Positions 1 to 12,023 of a stretch of DNA of 64,000 bases are shown piece by piece; position 1 is the first letter of the stretch, and every line of letters begins with the position of its first letter. The position numbers were made by a program, and so were the translations under genes. The stretch comes from Lophium mytilinum (lineage: Eukaryota; Ascomycota; Dothideomycetes; Mytilinidiales; Mytilinidiaceae), in NCBI GenBank assembly GCA_010093605.1, contig MU004195.1, positions 870,708 to 934,707 of the forward strand, in the 5' to 3' direction. The notes under the pieces were generated by a model. That model was not told the origin of the DNA. It saw only the letters and a list, made by a program, of their open reading frames with translations, and searched no databases.

Positions 1-3000
1 AGAAGACGTAGCTGGGCAGCGCCTCGCCCGTGATTCCCGAGGTGAGGTAGTCCTTGCCGGAGTAACTGAAGCCTTTTTTGAGCAAGATCATCGCCATGTC
101 CTCCACTTTGCTGCCGCCGAAAGCGGTGCCGTATTGCTGGGTACCTTCCAGCACGCCCGCTTTGCCGCTCAGCAGCTCCATCATCTTGCCGACCGTCATG
201 CGCGATGGGAAACCGTGGGGGTTCATGATGATGTCAGGCGTGACGCCGTCGTCAGAGAAGGGCATGTCCGCCTGTGGGGAGATGATACCGACGACGCCTT
301 TCTGCCCGTGGCGGGAGCTGAACTTGTCCCCGAGTTCTGGGCGGCGGGTCTGCCGCGTCTGGATCTTGATGATGCGAGTCTGGTTGTCGTTCTCGGCAAC
401 CATGATCTTGTCGACGTAGCAAGGGTCGGGCAGCTTGTAGGACGAGTGCGTGTCGCGCCATTCGCCGCCGCCGCCGTGGGGGTTTGCGCCGCCGCTCACG
501 GAGTAGATGCTTGTGTTAGCGGGTGTGGCCTTGAGCAGGTAGACGTCGTCCTTTGCGAGCTCCATGCCGACCTCGACGATGCCGTCGCCGCCGATTTTGG
601 AGTGATTAGGGTTGGTAGCGTCGCGCGCGCCGGCGTTGATCATATCGCTGGCACCGTTGGCGTAGTTCTTCAGCTGTACGGCCATTTTCTTAAAAACCTG
701 ACATCGGCCGAAGCCGCGGTCGACGGAGGCTTTGTTCAGGACGAGGGCGTCCTCGATATCGTAGCCGGAGTAGGACATGACAGCTACGGTGGCGTTTTGG
801 CCAGCCGGGAGTTTGTCGTACTTGATCAGCTCGATCGTCCTAGTGGAAACCATCGGTTTTTGAGGATACACCATCAAATAAAGGAGGGTGTCGATTCGAG
901 TAAATTGGTTGTAAGCGATAGATCCAATAGCCTGCTTACCCATAGCGCACTGATACGTATTCCTGGGCGACTGGTTATGATGTGGGTACGGGATTAATCC
1001 TGCGACCGCGCCCAGAATCGTGAATGGTTCGACTTCGAGGTGAGTAGTGTGTTCATTGATGTCTTTTTCATAGACGGAAATATTGGAATCGTTTTCCTCG
1101 TTGACGTCGAGATACTCAACAAGGCCACGGGTAAGGAAGTCGTCAAAGTTCATCGTGCCCTTGCGCAAAGCTTTCAGATATCTAGCTGTAACCTTTGTGC
1201 GTCCTCGTTCAACAATTATGAGTGGGCGACAGATCCGCCCTTCGTCTGTTGCGATGTGGACTCCGTTGTGGTGATGATTGATGTAGATGCTCACAAACTC
1301 GGAGATTCTCCCTATCCGCCTGAATCTCCGGAAATCAGTCAGGAACTTCTTGGGGGTCCGCGTCACGGCGATTGGAGTGCCGTTGACAAAAACGACGTAG
1401 GCACCGACACCGTGAATCTCATAGCCACTGGCAGAGACTATGTCTTCAGCACCGAGTATGAAGACCAACTTTCGGACCGGATCTTCTTCGTCTTCGGTGG
1501 TGATGTGTGTCATGAGCGCCAAGTTCTTGACAAGACCGCAAGCTTCTCCTTCGGGAGTGTCCGAGGGGCAAAGCATGCCGAACTGCGATGGTTGTAACGC
1601 TCGAGGTCCACTGACTTTCCTCGTCTTCTCGAACTGACTGCTAATTCTTGTCATCATACCTATAGCGCTGATGTAGCTCAGCCGACTCAGTAGGTGCGTG
1701 ACGCCGGCTCTCTCCATCTTGAATCGTTTCAAATTCCAGTTGCCGGTCGATAAGGCTCGTTCAATACCCATAGTTAGGTGATTGCCATGTAAATGCATAT
1801 GGTCATACGCGTCAAACTCTGAGGCCCGATTTGGCTTCTTAAGAACCTTGTCGATGTTCATCTTGAACTCGTGGTTGAACCTCTTGAAGTGATCTTCGAA
1901 CAGAATCGATAGCATCTGGCCAGCCAACTCCAATCGCTTATTCCCGACGTAATCTCTGTCATCAACCAAGGTTGGGTCGTGCATCGCCATCAGAACCCTT
2001 CGAGCCATGAAAGCCACGTAGAGTGCTTTTGGCCGGAAGTTCATCCCAAAGACGGGGACGTGAGTAATAACGATTGTCGCCAGACACTCGATGGCTTCGT
2101 GCTGATAGTTTCGCCGCTGATAACCAGAAGGCTTTCTCATCATCTTGATCTTGCTGCCAATATATTCCAGAGCTTGTTGTTGGGTATAGACATTCTCCCT
2201 TGTGCAGGCCTCGAAGTTTGGCGCAAACTGGTCTTGATATATGGTGTCCTCTCCAGCAACGAGCAAGATGATCTCGTGGTCGGACTGGATTCCCATGGCC
2301 TTGAGAATGAAAACAATAGGAATCTCTTCGTTCAAGATATTGTGCCGTAGGTACAAGCGTCCTTTTTTCAGGATCACATATGTCTTCGACTTTCTCTCGT
2401 GTGTAGAACTGTTCCTTGTAAGCCGAATGATGTCTTATAAGAGAGTAGCAATGATCAGCGCTTACCTAGTAACACTGGCCTGCATGATCCCCTTCGCGCT
2501 CTCCACAATGACTCGATTCTTGCTCAACTGCTCTTGAACCAAAATCACCTTCTCCTGGCCTCTCACAACGAAGTATCCACCAGGATCGATCTCGCACTCA
2601 TTAAGCAGGCCCATATCCTTGTTAGACCGCCCATGTAATACGCACTTGTTACTCCGCAGCATAATTGGCAGTCTCCCGATTCTGATATCTTTTCTCCGCA
2701 CTATTCTGTTGCCCCGGCGATATTCAATATCCACAACAATAGGTGCCGCATAAGTCAGATCCCTCAGCCGACATTCATTCGGTGTGATGTTGCTCTCCTT
2801 GTACTTCATATCCTTATTGTCCTCATCGATGCGATTCGGCTTTAATACTCGGATGTCCGTGTACCTGAGGAAGAATTTATCGTCCGCATCGCTGTGCACG
2901 ACGCGGTTCGCCTCAACAATCTTCTTGAGCTCCACATCCACAAAGTGATTGAAGGAGTCGATGTGCTGCTTTACCAAACCCTTAACTTTGAGAAAAGCAG

Positions 3001-3479
3001 GAAGCAGGTTCCATTTGTCGGTGGCGGTATTGATGGGATCCGTGAGAGATTTGCCGTAGTAGAAGGGTTCGAGGAGGTTGGAGAAGTCATCTTTAGCGGC
3101 AGGAACTGGTTGCTCCTTTCTCTTCCGCGTAGGCTTTGCGGGGCGTGAGGATGTTTCTTCGACGGCGTTGTTTCCACCTCGAGGCGCATCTTGTGCGGTT
3201 TCGCCTGAAGCAGGCACCGCGGGAGCAGAGGATTCGGCGGTAGTAGAGGGTTTCGCTGGTTTCACATTGATGGTATCAGAGGCACCTGATTGACTTGGAT
3301 TCGCAGCATCTGGAGCAGTGGCGTCTCCTGCTTTGCTGCCGCGGGGTGCTCGTGGTTTTCGCGCCGCCTGCGCATAGTCAGTGAGGCTATTCGGATTCGA
3401 AGCTTTCAGCGGAGACACAGACCTTCGCTGCTGCATCTCCAATCTCCGTCGGGCCCGGTTTCTTTGGGCGGGGTGGCAT
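1..3479 (-). CDS. RPC2: RNA polymerase III second-largest subunit (RPC2/RET1), C-terminus cut by window edge
   Basis: This is the second-largest subunit of nuclear RNA polymerase III, which helps form the catalytic cleft that transcribes tRNA and 5S rRNA genes. Reading from the right, the conserved blocks appear in family order: LRYTDIRVLKPNRIDED, GGYFVVRGQEKVILVQEQLS, LYLRHNILNEEIPIVFILKA, then near the left edge GYDIEDALVLNKASVDRGFG and KFSSRHGQKGVVGIISPQAD. The proposed exons are 3479-3423, 3367-2466 and 2408 to beyond 1. The intron at 2409-2465 (57 bp) is secure because ASVTS-STHERKSKTY is restored across it. The first intron (3368-3422, GTCTGT donor, CTGAC branch, GCGCAG acceptor) is inferred. 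Without it the start would be the ATG at 3436. The zinc-binding C-terminal part lies outside the window. The N-terminal roughly 90 residues are low-complexity and basic. Confidence 0.95.
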
Positions 3480-4064
3480 TTTGAGCTGTTGTACGGTGAG
3501 GAATGTGAGAGGCGGTGGTGGGCTTGAAGTTTCGCGAATGACTCGGTCGACTAACTTTTGTTATCGATAAGAATTTCCCTGCAGTTCACCAGCCCTGCCA
3601 GCCTCAAAATCATCATCCAATCGATCTATTTCTGGTGAAATATACTATCTAAAGATCCTCTATGACTTAACAGTGCGTTAAAAGGATGTAGTCATCCGCT
3701 GCTAAGCCTTTGATATTGCCACCTGAATGCATCATGGAGCGGCCGATAGAAAAGGATAATGGTCACTCATCACCAGTCAAGCTCAAGATTTGATACCCAA
3801 TATAGGATTTTTAGTGCCGCTTGAACTATCAGCAGAGAACCGCCAAGCCATGACTCCAGGCTCCATCGCTCAAAGAACCGTAACGGTCCAAATCAATATC
3901 TTACAATCTCCCACCAACTGTCGGACCTTCGCAAATACCCATGCCTTCATCCCCCAAGCCCCGCAACTGTGACCAAGAGAGCGTCTTTAGCTAGCCAAGG
4001 CATTTTCACCAAGGGCGAGAATACCGGAGTGAACAGGAGCACCATTCGCCCCCATACTCGACGC
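3480..4064. other. Intergenic stretch between RPC2 start and the 3' end of the RS-rich gene
   Basis: This is the presumed promoter of the polymerase subunit followed by the 3' flank of the next gene. A plus-strand reading frame at 3790-3972 has no family signature. I see no RNA gene or repeat here. Confidence 0.5.
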
Positions 4065-5870
4065 CTAGAAGGCAGCACCACCAACATCGTTCTCCCCATT
4101 CAGTGACTTCAGATGCTGCTCGGCTAGCTCCGCCCTCAGCGTGTTGTTGTCGCATTCGCGCTCGCCCGTCTCCCATTCCCTCAAAGTCTGCCGCTTCTTC
4201 GCCTGCTTAATCTCAATTAGTTCACGCAACTTCCGCGCCTCTTCCTCGAGCTTCGAGAGCTTGCTCTTGTCGAACAGCTCCGGAGCCAACTTACCCCCAT
4301 CTACAATCTTCGGCAAGTCGACGAGATGGTTCTGGAACCGCTGAGTACGTGGGTAGGTCGTAGATGTGCTGTTGCTCGACCCGCGGAACGGCGGGGCGAA
4401 AGGCTGAGGACCACCTACGGCACCCCCGCCGCGAGGACCAGCTGGTGGGCCAGCCGGAGGCCCATTGCTGGGATAGTAGGGAGCACCTCCAGGGCCACCA
4501 CGGCCTCCAGCCCAGTGTCCTGAGCCACGTCGAGCTGGTGGGGGTCCGCCTCCATATTCACGAGGAGCATAATCTCCGGCATATCCTCCCCGTCCGCTGC
4601 CCCCGCGCGGTCGCGTTGGAGGGGCTAGCACAGGGTTATGTGAGCGGGGACCAGACATAGACATCGAATTCGAAGAAGGCCCGAGCGGAGGTGTCATAGC
4701 TGACGGACCGTAGTTCCTTGACGCTGGTCTGTTCGGAGTTGGACCAGTTGGCGGAGCGCGAGAGAATCCGTCACCATTGCGGAAGGCCGGACCGGTGGGA
4801 GGCGCGCCATTCGAGAACTCTCTCTCGCGTGGCCCAGTCGGAGGAGATCGTCGTTCACGTACTGGCTCAGGGTCGACAGGACGATAGGGAGACCGAGGCG
4901 CCGGAGAGATTGGCTCAGGTCGTCCACGGGATTCGTCAGGGATCAACGCTGCTCTACTCTGGTGCACTGGCGGAGAGGAACGACGTGACGTCGCTGCAGA
5001 ACCGCGACCAGAGGCGTCATTTGTAGGATATGCTGGTCGAACAGGCGATTGTGAGCGTCTCCTCCAAGTGTCCGCAGTATAAGGGTCGACTCGAGGTTCG
5101 CGGCGAGGGGAGGGCGAGCGACGACGGTATTCGCGGTTGTCGCGTGGAGGAGGCGAGTATGCTCGACGAGGAGGTCTGAAAGCTAGATCAGTATCGGGGA
5201 GATTGGTCTGCAGCCATGTACGCCTTTCGGCGGTTTCCACGGCGCCGAAATCGACGTACGTTGCGGCGCGAGAGCGCGGCTCTTCATATCTGCCACGCGC
5301 AGGCGGTGACTCTATTCTCTCTCTCTTGGCGGGTGGTGGCGAGCGCATGCCACGGCTCCGAGCGGGCGAGATGTCTCGTGGGCGCTTTAGGGGCAGAGGT
5401 GATCGCTCTCTGACAGGCCGAGGGGAGCGCCCGTAAGACTCATATTCGCGACGAGGAGATCTTCCCCGGTTGTCGTTTCTGTAGTCATCGCGTCTCGGCG
5501 AGTATGCACGCCGCATCGGGGATCTCGGTCTCGCCCTCCAACTCTCGCCCCGCGGCGGGCTTCGTGATCTACGACGGAATCCAGGGGAGCGGCTTCGGGG
5601 TCTGGCAGGTCGATTTCCTGGAACATAGGTGTCTGCGACGGGCAAAGGACGCCGAGGAGGTGATCGCGCGCGATAACTGTCGCGTGGCGGAGGTGAGCGA
5701 CCAGGGCGGTAGGTGTATCTATCGTCTCTGCATACGAGTAAGTTTACCAACACATGATGTGGGACGCTGCCAAAGGCCAAAGCGCACAGCAAAGCTCAAT
5801 ATCTCCGATGTGTTGACGTAAAGGCGAAGTTGGAAGGGGAAGCAAACCTTCGATCTCTGTCTCTATCCAT
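4065..5870 (-). CDS. RS/proline-rich nuclear protein with C-terminal coiled coil (SRRM-like)
   Basis: The product is about 560 residues and is dominated by RSP, RRSP, PPTGP and GGRGG repeats, as in proteins that associate with splicing factors or nuclear speckles. The last ~85 residues change character: LPKIVDGGKLAPELFDKSKL is followed by a charged helix (KLEEEARKLRELIEIKQAKK) that looks like a coiled coil. The start is assigned to a 23-nt first exon (5870-5848) encoding MDRDRDR. A 120-bp intron with a GTTTGC donor (5728-5847) joins it in frame to DDRYTYRPGRSPPP. The alternative ATG at 5792 would add an unrelated hydrophobic leader, so it is disfavoured. No RRM, PWI or other catalytic domain is visible, so the splicing role is inferred from composition only. 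Confidence 0.75.
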
Positions 5871-6922
5871 GGTGGCTAGGCCCTGCGACGGGAAAGCGCG
5901 ATGCCTTTGGTGACGTCAGGAGCACCCGAAGTAGGTGCAGCGTGCGAGGACGAGCGATGTTATAGATGTTGTAGGTGGTGTTGTTCACTTCGCGAAGGAA
6001 GTTCTGAAGTTTCAACGGCGCGCAGGTCGAGGCTTAAGCGTGCACGTGAGCGCGCTAACCATATTCGGCACAATTTTAGTGGGGCCAATGATTCAAGTGA
6101 GGCTCTCTCCGCGGTATGTAGTGTGGCATGAGGCGGCATGAGCCAGGTGGATTAACGTCAAATGGAATACCTAGTGTAATCAGCGGTCAGTGAGGAGGAT
6201 GGACATACCAACAAACAGTGCAGACCAGATATGCACAACTCGGTGCGATGTTTGGTACCCACACACGCAAACTATTCGAGACCTGTAGCCCGTGCAAACA
6301 AAGAGTACGGTAGAATGCCTTGTCTGTAGCAGTGGTGAAAACTCTTCACAAAGAGCGCAAGCCCCCAAGCGCCATCCGACGTCTTATATCTGCTCCAGAC
6401 TTTTGCGAAGGGATCGACCAACTCCATGTGGCGGCATGGGAGTGTCAGTAAACCAAAGCCCTAGTACTGAAATGGTTGCACTATTGATTTCATGGCGCAG
6501 GGATGTCTGTGTGTTAATTCCATAGTCACGGCCCCACTGGGAAGTCTCCCTAGTATCTTCACACTCTTATCTTATAGCATCATCCCCTGAAGTGGTACTG
6601 TTCCATCGGTTCAAGTTCTAGAGCACTCCAGAGATAGTCTTTAAACACTTCATTTTCCATTTCAATTATCTTCTTCCTAAGCCCTCTTCGATAGAGCTTG
6701 TTGCACCGTCGACGGTCCGAGGATTGGAATCGCTGGGGCCTATTCCCAAGATCGAATGTGGGAAAAAGCCTGGTATCCCTATGCAAACATCCTCCCTAGT
6801 GCGCATACCGCTGGGTGTATACCGCAAGTGTGAATCTCAAACTCAATATTTTTACAATCGCCAATCCTATTCGCTTCGGGTTCTGTGCATAGTCATGTTG
6901 GAACCTCCTGCACTCTAGATCC
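5871..6922. other. Gene-free stretch between RS-rich gene and SF3B2
   Basis: This holds the promoter side of the RS-rich gene and the 3' flank of SF3B2. Short open frames at 5901-6131, 6180-6368 and 6724-6918 overlap each other on different strands and have no recognisable features. I see nothing else. Confidence 0.5.
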
Positions 6923-8715
6923 CTAGCGCCTGCTCCTCCTCTCTGCATCCTTCTTCTGCCTCTTGTGGCTCTCTTCAGCGATCATGGCACTCAAGTCCTC
7001 TTGATCAATACCGCCAAATTTCTTCGCCGCTTCTGCCTTGCGTTCGGCTTCGTACCGCTTCTTGAGTGCGTTCTTGTCTAGCTTGTCATCTCTTGCTAAC
7101 GCATCAGGATCCACCGAAATATCCACATCTTCCGCCTTGCGCTTCCTGCCCTTTGGCTCTTCTCCAATCTTGGGAATATTACGAGCTGCCTGCGCACTCT
7201 TGAGGTCGTATGCACGGTCGCCACCGAAGAAACCCTGCGCTCGGATACTGTGCTCGGGGAGAACTTGATAGGCGCTACGAGGTGCCGTCGAATCTTCCGT
7301 CTCGGTACCTCTACGCTGCTTCCGCAGGCTGAACTCACCAGCAACGCTCTCAGCGCCGAAATCAGATGGGGCAGTGGAAGCAATGCCACTCGGAGTAGCA
7401 AGTCCGCTTGGGGTCTGCAAACCCTCACCCGTGCCGTCTTTGACCTCTGCATCTTCGTCGTCATCGTCGTCAGAGTCTTCTTCCTCCTCGCTCTGTTCAA
7501 CGTCCGAGTCTCCTACCCCCGGAGCAAGCAATTCACCCCAGATCGTCTTCTCCACAGGCTCGCCTGCATACTGGTTCTGTTGCGGTTCGGCAAGACCAAG
7601 GATATCGCCTCCCCATCTCGGCATGCCGTTGACGTCAAGTGCTGGATTACCGTATCCGCCAGGCTGCATTCCCCAATGTTGACCGGGTGGCAGAGGTGCA
7701 TTCACACCAGGAATCTTAAGAGATGGATATGACGGCGGCGGTCCGAATTTCTGCATGTTGATTTGCCACGGCGGTGGATATCCCGGCGGCATGTGCAGCG
7801 CATCCTTCAGCTCTTCACTCAGCTCACCAGGTCGCATATTCTTCAAGTTTGTTTCGTACTCCTTGCCTTCGTAGTAGACTTCGCCGTATCGCGTCATTTC
7901 TGGCTTCGTCTGGCGTCTGAAGAAAGCGTCTTGGAGTTTTTGGTAGTCAATATCTAGCTTGCCCATCTTTGGCTGGACCCGTTCTCGTGCCTTTTGCTTC
8001 AGCGTAGCATCCTTCTGCTTCTCGAGAATGGCATCTCGCATCTCGGCAATGCCCGTCTCCAGAATGAACTTGGGAAGAGCAAAGGGAGGTTTCTCTATGC
8101 CTCGCTTTGAGGACAGATACTCGCGCTTGAGCGACCAATGGCTAGGGACGGGTACGATGTTCCGCTGGGACTTGATGGCGATGAGAAGTCGAGGGTCTGA
8201 TGAGGAAGGATCGGTCCACTCAACCAGCTCGGGTCTTGAGACGATGGCCTTCAGTTCAGCAATTGAGAGTTTGTTCAGCGCCTTCTTCGCCTTCTTTGAC
8301 AATTTGCCCTCTGTCTGCTGCTCCTGCTCTTCATCTTGTATGTGATCATCGTCTTCGTAGTATATCTCTGGCTTCTCCTGCTCCTTTGGCTGGTCCTTGC
8401 CAACGACGTTGTCGAACTTCTCGAACACATCCTGGAACTGTTGGTAGAGTGGATTATCGGGGTCGAGATCGAGGAAGGCGAAGGCGGCATTCTCGAGATC
8501 GGCATCGGTGTCGCCGTCAAAGCCTCCCCGGACTGGCTCATCGACAACTTCGACAACTTCCGGTGCTGGGGTCGGTATCTCCTGTCCTTGTGTAAACCTA
8601 GTCTACTCGCAATAGGTGGGGGTACACTTACTGCGACTTCAACCTTCTTCTCCTTCTTCAAGGCCCGGCGCCTCGCGTTCTTGTTGACAATCTTCTTTGT
8701 AGATTCGGCAGCCAT
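6923..8715 (-). CDS. CUS1: Splicing factor 3B subunit 2 (SF3B2 / Cus1 / SAP145)
   Basis: This is a component of the SF3b part of U2 snRNP, needed for stable binding of U2 to the intron branch region. It has two exons (8715-8632 and 8581-6923) separated by a 50-bp intron with a GTAAGT donor, and gives 580 residues, close to the fission yeast orthologue's size. The N-terminus is basic (MAAESTKKIVNKNARRRALK). The DUF382 block runs through VSRPELVEWTDPSSSDPRLL, PSHWSLKREYLSSKRGIEKP and the PPFALPKFI stretch. The PSP domain follows (MRPGELSEELKDALHMPPGY, PPPWQINMQKFGPPPSYPSL). An acidic patch and a charged KR-rich tail end the protein, as in the family. The gene is complete. Confidence 0.95.
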
Positions 8716-9322
8716 TGTCGCAAGGTGGTCGCAACAGCGCGATCAATATTGACTGCTAGCTGAAGGTTCCGAGATCTCTTGGGCAGCGCTGCGCCCAGGT
8801 GGTTTAGACCGGTCGGTCCAAACGTGCAATGGGATTGGGCAAGGAAAGTGGGCAAGGGATGTGAGGGTCTGACTTACTTTCACCGAGCCTTATTCAGAGT
8901 GGCGAGTTTCGCAATAGCTCAGCACCATGCCTGGTGGTGGCGTTGAAGATGGTGTCGAGGATGTTGTTGGACGGAGGTTGAAGATGTTGCGAACCGTGGA
9001 AGTCGCGAGTGGCGACGTTCCGATGATTTGCCGGGCGGGCTTACCTAATCCATGGACCCGCTCCAAACTCAGTCGACTGCTGTCTCTTTCACTGAATATT
9101 ATCATTCACTGGTATCAATATGTGAAATCGCTCCGTATGATTTCCACCCTTTCTTTTGCTGGGGGAGTAAAGGCCTACTCCGCTATTTGAGGTCTCAATG
9201 CGCTCTTTTGAATCTACTTTCCAATCTATCCAGAGTATGCAGCAAAACGTATTCAAGGCAGTATAGTAGCAAAAGGATTTCAGCACCTACACTCCTATGA
9301 AGGACAGGTTCACCCCAAGGCC
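8716..9322. other. Intergenic stretch: SF3B2 promoter and 3' flank of the reductase gene
   Basis: No conserved reading frame or RNA gene is seen. Overlapping short frames at 8927-9190 and 9089-9286 look like chance. Confidence 0.5.
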
Positions 9323-10426
9323 TCAAGACCGATCATCCTTCTCGAACTTGTCCTGCCAAAAGCCCCTAAAGTGCTTCTCCTCGCCCTTCTCCTTGATCTC
9401 TTTGATCTCCACCGGGGTCAACTTGAACGTGGCCGCCCTCAAGTAGTCCGAAAGACGCTGTTCCTTTGAACTCGTGGTGATTGCCACAATGTCCTGGTCA
9501 ATCGCCCATCTCAGACTCACTTCCCCCTCACTGACAGCGTACTTCTTCGCCAAGCCCGCCACGTACCCATCAATTGGGCCTGGCTTTGCTTTCGTCACTG
9601 CACTAAGCGGCCCATACGCAGACGTCGCGATACCATGCTTCTTGTGGAAGTCCAGAAGTTCGGTGTGCTGCAAGTAGGGGTGGAACTCGATCTGGTTGAT
9701 GGCCGGGACGACCTTGGCCGTCTTGAGCGTCGCTTCAAAATGTTTGACGAGGTAATTGGAGACACCGATAGACTTAGCGAGTCCAGCAGCTTGGATCTTT
9801 TCCATGGTTGCCCAGGCAGATTGAAGCTCGGCATCGGATTTGGCGAAGAAGGGAGAGTGGATGAGGAAGCTAGCGCGTTAATGTTAGATGACATTCATGG
9901 AGCTAGGCTATGTCGCATTACAGAAGGTATGTATAAGGAAGTGGGTGCTTACAGATCCACATAGTCCAGTTGCAGCTTCTTCAAGCTGGTCTTTATGGCA
10001 CCTTCGATGTCCCCAATACTGTTCATCACCTTCGTTACGACGTATAGCTTTTCTCGCGGAACGTCGCTCTCCTTGATCGCGAGGCCGAGTTCAGATTCTG
10101 TCTTGTAGACCTCTGCGCCGTCGAGATGGGTATATCCGAGCTTGATTGCCGTCTTGGTAGTCTCAACCAGCGCGCGGTCGATCTTGGATTCATCGCCGGT
10201 CTTGTACCATGCCGTGCCAGTGCCGTAGCCTAACTATACCATGGGTTTTGGTTAGCCTTTCGCGAGACTCAAAATATATTTGAAAGGGCATGCAAAGATT
10301 TCATTACGCCGCGCAAAGAGCGTGTTGTCTTGGAGCAAGAAGATGTAAAAGGTATAAACGTACCATCGGAATTGAAGTTCCATCGTTCAATTTCAGTGCC
10401 GGGATCGGAGTGTGGATGTTCGCCAT
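9323..10426 (-). CDS. Aldo/keto reductase (AKR family)
   Basis: This is an NADPH-dependent oxidoreductase of the AKR superfamily, 296 residues, a normal length. It has three exons: 10426-10364, 10233-9953 and 9869-9323. All three joins restore conserved text: IPM-LGYGTGTAW across the first and VDL-FLIHSPFF across the second. The catalytic tetrad is visible as Asp59 and Tyr64 (HLDGAEVY), Lys89 (VVTKVMN) and His119 (FLIHSPF). The cofactor-binding signature GVSNYLVKHF and the INQIEFHPYLQ block are intact. The C-terminal FRGFWQDKFEKDD recalls the yeast alpha-keto amide reductase branch (YDL124W), but the substrate cannot be told from sequence. Confidence 0.93.
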
Positions 10427-11042
10427 GCTTGCAGATATGCTGAAGATCCTAGACTGGAATATGATAGGTACTGGTAGCCTCAAGGTCTGAGAGAGGGGCA
10501 ATGGCTTCTGAGAGTGAAGCAGAATAGGTCGAGCAGCTCTGAGCATTCGATTTCGATATTCAGGATAAGAGGTGGAGGCCTGAGGGTTACAAATCCAATT
10601 GACGCGATCAAAATCCCAGAGCACGAAGGCGGGGTGAAGCTGTCGTGGTGGGGTAGCTGATGACGTTATCCGAGGATATCTCTACCTAATATTTACGCAG
10701 TACTTCAAGCAAATCTCTAGAAATAAGACGAGGCCTTGATGCATGATATCAAGCGTTAATCCTTCCCATCCTTAGACTTCCAGATCTAGACGTCGCTAGA
10801 CGCCTGAAGCTAGGATCTGTGCCAATGAAAACCAGCGGCTTAGTGCATATGTCCCCGTATATCGGCAGTAATAGTTCAATGGCAGAATCAGGAACGAGAA
10901 GAACAGATAACGTGAAAGGCTATTGAGAAATCCATCGCTCGAGTATATATGGAATGAATCTAACCCTTCTCCTCCTATTTTCTCTACTCCGCCAGCTTTA
11001 TGTGGGTTTCTGTCTTCTCTAAGTCATACATCGTTCTCAACC
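10427..11042. other. Intergenic stretch upstream of the reductase
   Basis: It contains the reductase promoter and the 3' flank of the small membrane protein gene. A C/T-rich tract lies near 10960-11080. No gene is recognised. Confidence 0.45.
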
Positions 11043-11543
11043 TCACACACTTTTCCGCCTCTCATACCTCTCCCATCTCCCCTTTCTACAAGCCCATTTC
11101 TTCGCCGTACAACGTCGTGGCCCAAATGGCACCGGCCTCCCACGGACCAACCCAATCAACCCCATCACTACTGACACAAGGACCGCAGCAACCCAGACAA
11201 CCCCAAAGCAGATCCCAATCATGGCCCCAGCAGTGACAGCACTCTTCACGATAGCCATACGCAGCGAAAGCACCTCTTTCTGCCCAACAGGCGGCACTGC
11301 GTACAAGATTGTACCGAACAAATGGGCGCAGAAGAGAACTACGCAGAGGCACCCCACAAAGACGCCAATCCCTTCGGTGTCATCATCGTCGATCTTACGT
11401 ACGATGACTGGGTAGAGCGTGATCAAGAGGCAGATGCAGAGGATGCCGATAAGAATTGCTAAGGCAAGGGCCCAGAAGGCGAGGAATGTAGTGATTTCAA
11501 GGGCGATGTTGAAGGCTGGGAAGCAGAGGTCGAGGAAATCCAT
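11043..11543 (-). CDS. Small four-helix integral membrane protein, unrecognised
   Basis: A single uninterrupted frame of 166 residues starts MDFLDLCFPAFNIALEITTF. Four hydrophobic segments are evident at roughly residues 12-46, 62-84, 92-122 and within ICFGVVWVAAVLVSVVMGLI, separated by short loops. One loop is acidic (RKIDDDDTEG) and the C-terminal tail is basic (KKWACRKGRWERYERRKSV). No family is recognised. Composition and topology look like a genuine protein rather than a chance frame, and the charged loop and tail positions suggest a normal membrane insertion pattern. Confidence 0.6.
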   Translation of the reverse strand: MDFLDLCFPAFNIALEITTFLAFWALALAILIGILCICLLITLYPVIVRKIDDDDTEGIGVFVGCLCVVLFCAHLFGTILYAVPPVGQKEVLSLRMAIVKSAVTAGAMIGICFGVVWVAAVLVSVVMGLIGLVRGRPVPFGPRRCTAKKWACRKGRWERYERRKSV

Positions 11544-12023
11544 GGTACTTGACTTTGAACGAAATGCTGGCCTGAAGGATGATGGTGGTGCTGGGAATAG
11601 TGATGGTGGGTGCTGAGGAGGATCTCGTCCTTGCAGCGTGAGGACGCAGTGTTCGACCAGACTTCAAAGCGTGGATCCACTCTCTTCTTCGGTATTGGCT
11701 GAGCAGTGTACCGCACTCTACTTTCGGGATCTTGATGATGTATCAGAAGCTTGAAAGCCGGGTCTTACCATACATGGAGTTACACTAGGCCCTCGACCTC
11801 CAACGAAGGGTAGCTATTTTTGACTTGGGTAGCGCTTTTATACCACCCGATGTGGACGCCACTACATATTAAATCTGATGCCTCCAAGCTGGACGGGGTA
11901 GAGTGAACGCTATATCAGCTCCACTCGCATCAAACTCCGTATTGTACAGCAGCTAGACCCCTCCAATGCCGATAACAAAAGATCAACACCACCTCTCCAA
12001 AGATAGTCAAATCCTCTCCGCAT
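11544..12023. other. Intergenic stretch
   Basis: This is the promoter side of the membrane protein and the 3' flank of the secreted protein gene. Nothing else is seen. Confidence 0.45.
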
